Position numbers and translations under genes: made by a program. From positions 33,147 to 97,146 of the forward strand of contig NZ_VLNY01000016.1 of the NCBI RefSeq assembly GCF_008297975.1: a DNA stretch of 64,000 nt, written 5' to 3'. The stretch is from Antrihabitans cavernicola (GTDB lineage Bacteria; Actinomycetota; Actinomycetes; Mycobacteriales; Mycobacteriaceae). The notes below the pieces were generated by a model, which made no database searches, was not told the DNA's origin, and saw only the letters and a program-made list of their open reading frames with translations. Below are positions 17,136 to 23,756 of the stretch, piece after piece. Position 1 is the first letter of the stretch; every line of letters begins with the position of its first letter.

Positions 17136-17408
17136 CTAGATGCTGAAATAGCGCTTACTGCCGGGAACTTTGCGGGGCAAGCGGGTGCGGACGCTCCGAG
17201 CGCCGCGCGCAATCCGCCGTCGTAGCCGAGGCCGGAGATCTTCGTGAACGGCCGCGGGTCCGAGACGCCGATCGAGACGGGCCAACTCTGCGGCCAACCG
17301 CTCCGCGGAACCGCCGACGTCGGGGTGATGGGCTCGGATGATGGCGCGGCGGGCAGCGGCGTACGACCGATCGGTCCGGTCGTCGATGCCGTCGCCTGTC
17401 ATCGTCAT
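17136..17408 (-). CDS. 90-residue protein with a J-domain-like HPD motif
   Basis: The protein begins MTMTGDGIDDRTDRSYAAAR and contains AIIRAHHPDVGGSAERLAAE, which matches helix II, the HPD loop (H28-P29-D30) and helix III of a J domain. The remaining ~45 residues are strongly basic (RLRRRIARGARSVRTRLPRK). A full J domain needs about 65-70 residues with helices I and IV, so this is at best a minimal or degenerate one. It lies between two asp23-family genes, overlapping the upstream one by 4 bp, and close to dnaK. Action as a targeting factor for DnaK is an attractive inference, not a demonstrated role. Confidence 0.6.
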   Translation of the reverse strand: MTMTGDGIDDRTDRSYAAARRAIIRAHHPDVGGSAERLAAELARLDRRLGPAAVHEDLRPRLRRRIARGARSVRTRLPRKVPGSKRYFSI

Positions 17409-17707
17409 GTCCCTTCCTGTGCCGCTTCCTCGTCGGTGGCCACATCCGCGACGGTGACCGTGACCGGCACTCCCGCAATCCGCTCCGCTGCGGCGCGCGC
17501 TTCCTCGGCAACCGTGCGCACGTTCCGGTGCAGACCGGCGACCACGTGCACTTCGCCTTCAGTCTCCCCGATACGCACGCCGGCGATTCGCCCGCCCGCG
17601 CGGTAGGTGGCGACCTCGCCGAAGGTCCCACCGTGCAGTCGGACCACACCGTCGATTCGCGCCACCGCCTCGGCTACCAGTTGCGCGGTAGCGACGGCAT
17701 CGGTCAC
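17405..17707 (-). CDS. Short Asp23-related protein
   Basis: 100 residues, cytoplasmic. Pattern VAEAVARIDGVVRLHGG, VATYRAGGRIAGVRIGETEGEVHVVAGLHRNVRTVAEEARAAAERIAGVPVTVTVADV recalls the Asp23 fold (strand, helix, strand, long helix, strand) in shortened form. It overlaps the preceding gene's stop and the following gene's start by 4 bp each, so it belongs to the same translationally coupled cluster. No catalytic residues are visible. A structural role together with the other Asp23 proteins is inferred. Confidence 0.6.
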   Translation of the reverse strand: MTDAVATAQLVAEAVARIDGVVRLHGGTFGEVATYRAGGRIAGVRIGETEGEVHVVAGLHRNVRTVAEEARAAAERIAGVPVTVTVADVATDEEAAQEGT

Positions 17708-18177
17708 TGGACCCTCGGCGGCTTGGCGGGCTCCTGCTCGGAGTCGCCGCTGCTGTCGTCGTCGCCCTCGAGGTACACGTCGTGCACGGTGACGTTCACC
17801 TCGATCACATCGAGTCCGGTCATCCGCTCCACGGCGTTGATGACGTTGCGTCGAATCGCCGCCGCGAGTTCGTGGATTGCCGTGCCGTAATACGCAACGA
17901 TGCCGACGTCGATGGCGGCCTGCTTTTCGCCCACCTCCACCGAGACGCCTTGCGAAACATTGGTCGATGCGCCAGGCAAACTCTCGCGCAGCCGACCCAC
18001 CACACGCGCAGCGCCGCCACCGAGATCGCGTACGCCGTCGATTTCGCGGGTGGCGATGCCTGCGATCTTGGCGACAACGGTGTCGGCAATTACCGTGTGC
18101 CCCTGCGAATTCGCGAGATCCGTCGAATCGCCGGGTGTCTTCGCAACGGAGGTATCGGGCTTGGGTGCGTCGGTCAT
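17704..18177 (-). CDS. Asp23/Gls24 family envelope stress response protein
   Basis: 157 residues from ATG at 18177, picked because AGGAGC lies ~9 nt upstream; the frame is open further but lacks a site. The Asp23 domain (25-145) is the best preserved in the cluster: HTVIADTVVAKIAGIATREI, VRDLGGG, SVEVGEKQAAIDVGIVAYYG, then IHELAAAIRRNVINAVERMTG and VIEVNVTVHDVYLEG. An acidic tail follows. It is the promoter-proximal cistron of a coupled run of eight minus-strand genes. In Firmicutes Asp23 lines the membrane and responds to alkaline or cell-wall stress. The same role in this organism is inference. Confidence 0.82.
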   Translation of the reverse strand: MTDAPKPDTSVAKTPGDSTDLANSQGHTVIADTVVAKIAGIATREIDGVRDLGGGAARVVGRLRESLPGASTNVSQGVSVEVGEKQAAIDVGIVAYYGTAIHELAAAIRRNVINAVERMTGLDVIEVNVTVHDVYLEGDDDSSGDSEQEPAKPPRVQ

Positions 18178-18631
18178 CGGTGGCACGCTCCTAGTTCTAT
18201 CGATCTCGGATGGAACTCGGTCCGCGGGAATCTGTTCCCGGTAACCCGACAGTAGCCTTTTGCGGTGCCGAGGCGGTGGGGCTATGAAACCGTACGGTTT
18301 CGCTGATGCGGAATCGTTGTACGGACGGAATTGGCGCAACCGGTGAAAACGAATTGTCCGATTTCCAAAACAGCCAATTTCCGGCAGTACATTGCCCTCC
18401 TTATCCGCATTGAAGTCGTTACTGATTGGTAATAACAGAACCTGTTCCAGATTTGGGTGTCGCCGCAGGCCACGCGATGGTTCCAGGGACGGCCCCTCTA
18501 CCGTGAGTGATTGCAAAAAGCAGCAATCCGAATATCACGAAACGATTCCAATCCTCGTAAATGTCGCTTATAGTTGCGCTGTAACCGATCGGCGCTCGCC
18601 GAATGGCAGCCTGGAATCGGAGAAGGCGGCA
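18178..18631. other. Divergent intergenic region (454 bp) between the Asp23 cluster and a globin reductase
   Basis: No gene is supported. It is AT-rich around 18330-18440 and 18520-18590. Visible elements are a 16-bp perfect palindrome (18286-18301, listed separately), CGGGAA-N4-TTCCCG at 18225-18240, AACAG-N3-CTGTT near 18434, and GATTGC facing GCAATC near 18509-18528. The number of palindromes suggests that both flanking transcription units are regulated from here. Confidence 0.5.
18286..18301. promoter_or_regulatory. Perfect 16-bp palindrome GAAACCGTACGGTTTC
   Basis: The palindrome has no spacer and is centred about 115 bp upstream of the Asp23 start and 340 bp upstream of the globin-reductase start. 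Perfect 16-mers of this kind are typical TetR-family operators. I do not see the same sequence elsewhere in the window and no regulator gene adjoins it. Confidence 0.45.
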
Positions 18632-19795
18632 GTGGATTCGCAATCTGTCTCGTTGGTTCGGGCGTCGTTCAAGGCAGTAGCCGCACAGGAAGACGGGCCG
18701 GATCGGCTCGCGCGCTCGTTCTACTCGATCCTCTTCGCGCACCATCCGGATCTTCGTGATCTGTTTCCCGCCGTCATGCTCTCGCAACGTGACCGACTGG
18801 TGAAAGCGATTGCGTACGTGGTGGATCGGCTCGACGAGCCGGACAAGCTGCTGCCGTTTCTCCGCCAACTCGGCACCGATCACCGCAAGTACGGCGTGCG
18901 CGATGTGCACTATGTGGCCGTCGGCGACTCGCTGGTAGCCGCCTTGCGCAAGTTCGCCGCGAACGAACTGTGGACCGATGCGGTCGACGAAGCCTGGACC
19001 GATGTACTGGACCTGATCGCCACCACCATGAAGGAGGGCGCCAACGGGGTGTCCGGCGCTTCGGTGTGGGCAGGCACGGTGATCGAACACGAGCGCGTCC
19101 TCCGCAACGCGGCGATCATCCGATTGCAGCTCGATGTGCCGATCGCCTACACCGCCGGTCAGTACATGAGCGTGCAGATCCCGCAGCGTCCGAAGATGTG
19201 GCGGTTCATGTCGCCGGCCAATCCGGCCAACGACGCCGGTGAGATCGAGTTCCACATCCGATCGATCGCAGGCGGCTGGGTGAGCCAGGCGATGGTGGGC
19301 AGCACCGACATCGGCGATCGCTGGCTGTTCGGCTCGCCCCTGGGTGAGCTGGGGCTGCCGAAGGATCCCACGCGCGACATGTTGATGGTGGCGAGCGGTA
19401 CCGGCATCGCGCCGTTGCGTGCGCAATTGATGGAGATGGCGCAGCGGCCCCAGAACCCTCGGGTCCATCTGTTCGTCTGCGGGCACCACCCCTGCGACAT
19501 CTACGACATCGACGTGCTCAGCGACATTGCGGCGATGAATCCGTGGCTGACCATCACACCGGTATCCGAGGTGGACGACAACCCGTGGTGGTTCCACGGT
19601 TCGCAGGACCGCACCTCACCCGCCATGGCGAACAGGATCACCGGCCAGATCGGCAAAGTGGTTGCCGCACTGGGTTCCTGGGCAGATCGTGACGTTCAGA
19701 TCGTCGGGCCGCCGCCGATGGTGCAGACCACGAAATTCCGAATGATGGCGGCAGGTACCCCCACGGCGAACTTCCGGCACGACCCCCTCTTCTAG
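18632..19795 (+). CDS. Flavohemoglobin-like globin/FAD/NAD reductase (Rv0385-like), copy A
   Basis: 387 residues from GTG at 18632 with GGAG 9 nt upstream. The globin domain (1-138) keeps Tyr B10 (Y31, SFYSILF) and the proximal His (H84, GTDHRKYGV). The FAD domain (145-245) has AYTAGQYMSVQIP but reads R191-F-M-S194 where flavohemoglobins have RxYS, so the flavin-contacting Tyr is replaced. The NAD domain has GTGIAP at 256-261. M. tuberculosis Rv0385, of this class, was reported to lack NO-dioxygenase-type residues and use D-lactate. A haem-linked electron transfer is likely, with the substrate uncertain. Its stop shares CTAG with the convergent copy C. Confidence 0.85.
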   Translation: MDSQSVSLVRASFKAVAAQEDGPDRLARSFYSILFAHHPDLRDLFPAVMLSQRDRLVKAIAYVVDRLDEPDKLLPFLRQLGTDHRKYGVRDVHYVAVGDSLVAALRKFAANELWTDAVDEAWTDVLDLIATTMKEGANGVSGASVWAGTVIEHERVLRNAAIIRLQLDVPIAYTAGQYMSVQIPQRPKMWRFMSPANPANDAGEIEFHIRSIAGGWVSQAMVGSTDIGDRWLFGSPLGELGLPKDPTRDMLMVASGTGIAPLRAQLMEMAQRPQNPRVHLFVCGHHPCDIYDIDVLSDIAAMNPWLTITPVSEVDDNPWWFHGSQDRTSPAMANRITGQIGKVVAALGSWADRDVQIVGPPPMVQTTKFRMMAAGTPTANFRHDPLF

Positions 19796-20529
19796 ATCGG
19801 ATCGTGGCTGATGTTCTCGGCAGGCGTGCCGTTGCGAATCAGCTGATCGACCGTCACCCTCGTCATCGCCGGGGATCCGCACACCAGCACCTGGCTGTCG
19901 GCGAACTTGCCGTGCGCACAGACCACGTCGGCGAGCGTGCCCTGCAGAATGTCGTCGACGGTGAAGCCGACGTTGACCCAGCTTCGCTCATGCCACTCGT
20001 CACGCCAGTCCGGATCGGCGATCTGCTCGACGACGGGAACCACTGTGAGCCAAGGCAATTCCCTACTCAGCAGGTAGAGCATGTCGGAGGCGTACAGGTC
20101 GCGCGGGCTGCGGCCGCCGATGAACAGAAAGACACGAGGCGGAATGGGGCGCTGCGTCAGATCGAGAATCAGCGAACGCAGCGGAGCAAGGCCGGTGCCG
20201 CCCGCGATCAACAGCACGTCGCGGGTGGAGTCGGCGATGTGCATCGAGCCCTGCGGGTCGGCGAGTTGCCACACGTCGCCGGGTCGGGTGTCGCTCACGA
20301 TGCTGCCGCTGATCCAACCCGCAGGCACGGCGCGAACGTGAAACTCGAGCTTGCCGTCCAACGACGGCGGTAGCGCGGGGGAGAGTCGGCGCGGGCTCTC
20401 GGGATGCTGCGGTGTCAGCACCGCGAGCGATTGCCCTGCTGTGAACGGCACCGGCTCGCCGATCAGTCGTACGACAGCGAGATCGTGGCGAAGCCGATGA
20501 TGTTCCACCACCGTTGATTTCCACACCAC
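19792..20529 (-). CDS. Globin-less FNR-type reductase, copy C of the cluster
   Basis: 245 residues from GTG at 20529 (a second GTG follows at 20526). It corresponds only to the FAD and NAD domains of its neighbours: VVEHHRLRHDLAVVRL, PFTAGQSLAVLTPQ, a degenerate RxYS (RRLS), then GGTGLAPLRSLI and VLVCGSPAMT at the C-terminus. The whole globin domain is absent. It starts 17 bp after the stop of copy B on the same strand and is probably cotranscribed. It might supply electrons in trans to the globin of copy B or serve another acceptor. Whether it is a functional split or a decaying duplicate cannot be decided from sequence, but the frame is intact throughout. Confidence 0.75.
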   Translation of the reverse strand: MVWKSTVVEHHRLRHDLAVVRLIGEPVPFTAGQSLAVLTPQHPESPRRLSPALPPSLDGKLEFHVRAVPAGWISGSIVSDTRPGDVWQLADPQGSMHIADSTRDVLLIAGGTGLAPLRSLILDLTQRPIPPRVFLFIGGRSPRDLYASDMLYLLSRELPWLTVVPVVEQIADPDWRDEWHERSWVNVGFTVDDILQGTLADVVCAHGKFADSQVLVCGSPAMTRVTVDQLIRNGTPAENISHDPI

Positions 20530-20545
20530 GCGGAGATTACCGGGG

Positions 20546-21706
20546 CTAGACCGGATCGTGCTGAATGCGCTCCCACGGCGTGCCTGCCGCCAGCAGTTCC
20601 TGCGTGGTCTCAGCCACCATGCGCGGCGAACCGGCGATCTGAATCTGCCGATCGGTCCAGGCGCCGAAGCTGGCGACCACCTTGCCGATCGGTCCGACCA
20701 GCCGTTGGTGCATCCCGATCGGATGTTCACGCGGCGGCTCGACGTGCCACCACGGATCGTTCTCCTCTTCGGAAACCGGCACCACGGTGAGCCACGGATT
20801 GACCATCGCGAGTTCCCACATGGTGTAGAGGTCGTAGAGGTCGCACGGGTGGCGGCCGCCGACGAACAGGTGCACACGCGGGTTGATCCCGCGTGACGAC
20901 ATCTCCATGATCTGCGCGCGCAGCGGCGCGATGCCGGTGCCGGATCCGATCATCAGCACGTCGTCGCCGCTGTCCAGGTCGACCTTCAGGCCACCGAGCG
21001 GCGAGCTGAGCGACCACCGATCGCCCACCCGCGTTTCGTTGACCATCGACGGACTCACCCAGCCGCCGGAGATGCGGCGAATGTGGAATTCGATCTCGCC
21101 GTGCGGATTCGACGGGATGGCGGGCGAGAGGTAGCGCCACATCCTGGGACGCTGCGGGGTGCGCACCGACAGGTACTGCCCGGCCTCGTACGGGATGGGC
21201 GTATCGGTGCGCAGTCGGACGATGGCCAGATCGTCGAGGACCCGGCGATGATCGACCACGGTGCCGTCCCAGTGCGAGGGCATGTCGTCGGTGTCGGCGC
21301 CGGACGCCATCGAGTCGCTGATCAGCGTCGCGACGTGCCACCACGCCTGATCGATCGAGTCGGTCCAGAACGCCGGTCCGGTGTACGCCCGGAGCGCGCC
21401 GTGCAGGGCCCGAGCCGCCGCGGCATAATGCGAGCCGTCGACGCCGTATTTGCGGTGGTCGCGGCCGAGCTGCTCGAGGAAGCCGCGTGCGATGTCGGGT
21501 TGTTCGAGGTGGTCGAGGACGATCTGAATCGCGTCGACCAGTCGGTCGCGCTGGTGTTCCATGGTTGCCGGAAACAGTTGCCGGAACATCGGATTCTCGC
21601 CGAACAGCAGACCGTAGAACGAGTTGCTGAGACGGTCGCGGCCGTTGGGTGTCTCCGTGACCGACCGGAAATTCGTGCGGACAAGCGCAATCTCACGCAA
21701 GTTCAC
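20546..21706 (-). CDS. Flavohemoglobin-like globin/FAD/NAD reductase, copy B
   Basis: 386 residues, same three-domain order as copy A and clearly paralogous (FYGLLFGENP, HRKYGV, MWRYLSPAIP, SGTGIAPLRAQIMEM). Tyr B10 is Y31 and the proximal His is H84, at identical positions to copy A. The RxYS motif reads R191-Y-L-S194, so its Tyr is again lost. The GTG start has GGGAG upstream. It is the first gene of a minus-strand pair with the globin-less copy C and is convergent with copy A, an arrangement expected from inverted duplication. The same reservations about substrate apply as for copy A. Confidence 0.85.
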   Translation of the reverse strand: MNLREIALVRTNFRSVTETPNGRDRLSNSFYGLLFGENPMFRQLFPATMEHQRDRLVDAIQIVLDHLEQPDIARGFLEQLGRDHRKYGVDGSHYAAAARALHGALRAYTGPAFWTDSIDQAWWHVATLISDSMASGADTDDMPSHWDGTVVDHRRVLDDLAIVRLRTDTPIPYEAGQYLSVRTPQRPRMWRYLSPAIPSNPHGEIEFHIRRISGGWVSPSMVNETRVGDRWSLSSPLGGLKVDLDSGDDVLMIGSGTGIAPLRAQIMEMSSRGINPRVHLFVGGRHPCDLYDLYTMWELAMVNPWLTVVPVSEEENDPWWHVEPPREHPIGMHQRLVGPIGKVVASFGAWTDRQIQIAGSPRMVAETTQELLAAGTPWERIQHDPV

Positions 21707-21915
21707 GAATTCTGGCTCCCTCCCGAGCTATCACCGGGATCGGCAGATAGTACGGCCCAGGGTATCGCCCATGCGGCATCGCGACCAGTAACGGCTCGCT
21801 GGGCTCCGGTAAAAGGTTCACGGCAACATCGATGGAGTTGCGCAGGTAGCTCCCAGTTTCCGGGCCTAATTTCGGCTGGGTAGGTCGGGGTTCGAAACCG
21901 AAGAAAGGGCCAACG

Positions 21916-22302
21916 ATGGCTGACGAAGATCGCACCGAAGAAATGGGTCCGGTCGTGGAACCGACGCCGCCGCCCGCTACGCCCGCCAAACCGAAGCTGA
22001 CGCAGCGATGGCGGGCGTCGCGCGCAGCCCAGATCGTGTCGGCGGTGCTTGCCGTGCTGATCGTGGGTGGCATCGGTTTCGGAATCGGCTACGCGGTCGG
22101 CGATTCCGGCCACGATCACGGCCACGGCGGGCATCACATGATGTATCGCGACGGCGGCGGAATGGGTGGCCACGGAAGGAACCATGGCGAAATGCGCGGG
22201 CCGCGTGATGGCGATATGGGCGGGCGACGCAATCCGGTAGAACCGACGCCGAGCGGGCAGCCTGCGCCGACAGCTACGCCGGCACCGGCGCCCGGTGCGT
22301 GA
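21916..22302 (+). CDS. Single-pass membrane protein with His/Met/Gly-rich external tail
   Basis: 128 residues. The acidic/Pro-rich cytoplasmic N-terminus (1-40) is followed by one transmembrane helix at ~42-66 (IVSAVLAVLIVGGIGFGIGY). The external part has HDHGHGGHHMMYRDGGG, then more His, Met and Gly, and ends in a Pro/Ala/Thr tail. The dense HxH and HHMM arrangement looks able to bind soft or borderline metals. AGAAAGGG precedes the ATG. No family is recognised. It lies next to a zinc-type CDF exporter and its ArsR regulator, in convergent orientation, so a role as periplasmic metal buffer is conceivable. This is inference from composition and location. Confidence 0.65.
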   Translation: MADEDRTEEMGPVVEPTPPPATPAKPKLTQRWRASRAAQIVSAVLAVLIVGGIGFGIGYAVGDSGHDHGHGGHHMMYRDGGGMGGHGRNHGEMRGPRDGDMGGRRNPVEPTPSGQPAPTATPAPAPGA

Positions 22303-22306
22303 CCGC

Positions 22307-23230
22307 TCAGGATGCGTGATGAGCCGGATATGCGTGAATCAGTGCGCTGTCCAGCTTCGGAACCGCGTGCATGAGCGCATGTTCCGCGGAGTGGGCGACC
22401 TCGTGCGCTTCCCGTAGCGAGACATCGGGATCGACGTCGAGTTCAGCGTCGGCGTGCAACCTGTGGCCGATCCACCGCAGCCGCAGGCTCTGCACGCCGA
22501 CCACGCCGTTCTCGTGCGCGAGCGCATGTTCGGCCGCGTCGACCAATGCCGGTTCGACGCCGTCCATCAGCCGTCGGAACACGTCGCGAGCAGCTGTCCA
22601 CAGCACGGCTGCGATGGCCGCGGTGATGAGCAAGCCGACGATCGGATCTGCCAACGGAAACCCGAGTGCGACGCCCGCGGCTCCGACAAGTACTGCGAGC
22701 GAACCGAATCCGTCGGTTCGTGCATGCAGCCCGTCGGCGACCAGAGCCGCTGATCCGATCTGGCGTCCTACCCGGATCCGATACATCGCAACGAGTTCGT
22801 TGCCGACGAAGCCCACCGCGCCCGCGGTCGCCACCAACCCGAGGTGATCGATCTCGACGGGATCGATCAGCCTGCGCACGGACTCGTAGCCGGCGATCCC
22901 GGCCGAGACGGCGATCATCAGTACGACGAACAGCCCGGCAAGATCTTCGGCGCGACCGAAGCCGTAGGTGTAGCGCTTGGTCGCTGCTCGTCGGCTCAGG
23001 GCGAACGCGATCCAGAGTGGGATGGCGGTGGTGGCGTCGGCGAAGTTGTGGATGGTGTCCGCAGCCAACGCGATCGATCCGGAGATCAGCACGACCACGA
23101 GTTGCACGATTGCCGTGATACCCAGGGCGACCAGGCTGATCTTGACCGCTCGAATCCCGATCGCGCTGGATTCCAGAGCGTCGTCCACCCGATCGGCGGC
23201 GTCGTGACTGTGCGGGATCGCGTGCTTCAC
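22307..23230 (-). CDS. Cation diffusion facilitator (zinc-type) efflux protein
   Basis: 307 residues from GTG at 23230, which overlaps the arsR stop (GTGA). Six transmembrane helices fit the CDF topology. The transport site reads HNFAD in helix II (AADTIHNFADATT) and HARTD in helix V (ADGLHARTDGFGS), the HxxxD/HxxxD pair of zinc exporters. The cytoplasmic C-terminal domain (LRLRWIGHRLHADAELDVD, then repeated His residues EVAHSAEHALMHAVP) matches the CDF dimer domain. The N-terminus has HAIPHSHD, another possible metal ligand cluster. It should exchange Zn2+ or a similar divalent metal for protons at the cytoplasmic membrane, controlled by the coupled ArsR protein. Confidence 0.9.
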   Translation of the reverse strand: MKHAIPHSHDAADRVDDALESSAIGIRAVKISLVALGITAIVQLVVVLISGSIALAADTIHNFADATTAIPLWIAFALSRRAATKRYTYGFGRAEDLAGLFVVLMIAVSAGIAGYESVRRLIDPVEIDHLGLVATAGAVGFVGNELVAMYRIRVGRQIGSAALVADGLHARTDGFGSLAVLVGAAGVALGFPLADPIVGLLITAAIAAVLWTAARDVFRRLMDGVEPALVDAAEHALAHENGVVGVQSLRLRWIGHRLHADAELDVDPDVSLREAHEVAHSAEHALMHAVPKLDSALIHAYPAHHAS

Positions 23231-23601
23231 GAGTGCTGCACTTTCAACTCCGCTGCGCTGCGGTGGTGACCGGGAATGCCGGGCCCGGCGTGCTCCGCGT
23301 TGAAGACAGCGTCCGTGACGAGTTGCCGCACGTGGTCGTTCTCGAGGCTGTAGTAGATGGAGGTGCCGTCGCGCCGGGTCCGCACCAGCCGCGCCATCCG
23401 CAGCTTCGCGAGATGCTGCGATACCGACGCCGCCGGTTTTCCCACGCCGTCGGCCAGATCGTTCACCGACAGTTCGCAGTCCACCAGCGCCCACAGGATC
23501 TGCACGCGGGTCGCGTCGGCCAGCATGCGGAAGATCTCGACGACCAAGCCGACCTGGTCGTCGTCGAGCTTCCGACGGCAAGGCTGGTTATCTGCATTCA
23601 T
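23227..23601 (-). CDS. ArsR/SmtB-family metal sensor of the CDF operon
   Basis: 124 residues. Winged helix VEIFRMLADATRVQILWALVD, SVNDLADGVGKPAASVSQHLAKLRMARLVRTRRDGTSIYYSL is textbook ArsR/CzrA. Aligning the last helix with CzrA (D84, H86, H97, H100), His equivalents of 86 and 100 are kept but the other two positions read Asn (LEN-D-H-VRQLV ... FNAEH). The alpha-5 zinc site may therefore be altered or completed elsewhere, and the tail adds HHRSAA and VQHS. Its gene precedes and overlaps the CDF gene, so it is most likely the repressor of metal efflux. The metal specificity is uncertain. Confidence 0.87.
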   Translation of the reverse strand: MNADNQPCRRKLDDDQVGLVVEIFRMLADATRVQILWALVDCELSVNDLADGVGKPAASVSQHLAKLRMARLVRTRRDGTSIYYSLENDHVRQLVTDAVFNAEHAGPGIPGHHRSAAELKVQHS

Positions 23602-23678
23602 ACGTAGATAGTAGATTATCGAGGCGACGATGTCGCAGGGCCATCGAGTGGGAGCATGAGATGAGCGAAATTTCTCAA

Positions 23679-23699
23679 GTTGAGCGGAACAGACTCAAC
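23679..23699 (+). promoter_or_regulatory. HAIR box (HspR operator) of clpB
   Basis: GTTGAGC-N7-ACTCAAC: a perfect 7-bp inverted repeat with the exact HAIR spacer. Its spacer contains the GGAAC of the clpB SigH-type promoter, so HspR binding and polymerase binding are mutually exclusive. A second TTGAGT/ACTCAG pair at 23710-23730 has a 9-bp spacer and is weaker. Confidence 0.75.
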
Positions 23700-23711
23700 T
23701 CTTCTGACGTT
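23685..23711 (+). promoter_or_regulatory. SigH/SigR-type promoter of clpB
   Basis: CGGAAC (23685-23690), 18 bp, GTT (23709-23711), the same spacing as the dnaK promoter. The transcription start would be near 23718, about 40 nt before the GTG start codon. Together with the HAIR box it reproduces the joint SigH/HspR control known for clpB in M. tuberculosis. Confidence 0.62.
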
Positions 23712-23756
23712 GAGTGGATAGACAACTCAGTTCGACTCGTAGAAGAAAGGTGATTC

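Noticed and set aside
18203..18240. GGGAAC...GTT on the minus strand before the Asp23 cluster as SigH promoter
   Set aside because: The spacer is 17 rather than 18 bp and GGGAAC is also part of an unrelated palindrome; insufficient to call.
23710..23730. Second HAIR-like pair TTGAGT...ACTCAG before clpB
   Set aside because: The spacer is 9 rather than 7 bp, so it is not called as a separate HspR box.
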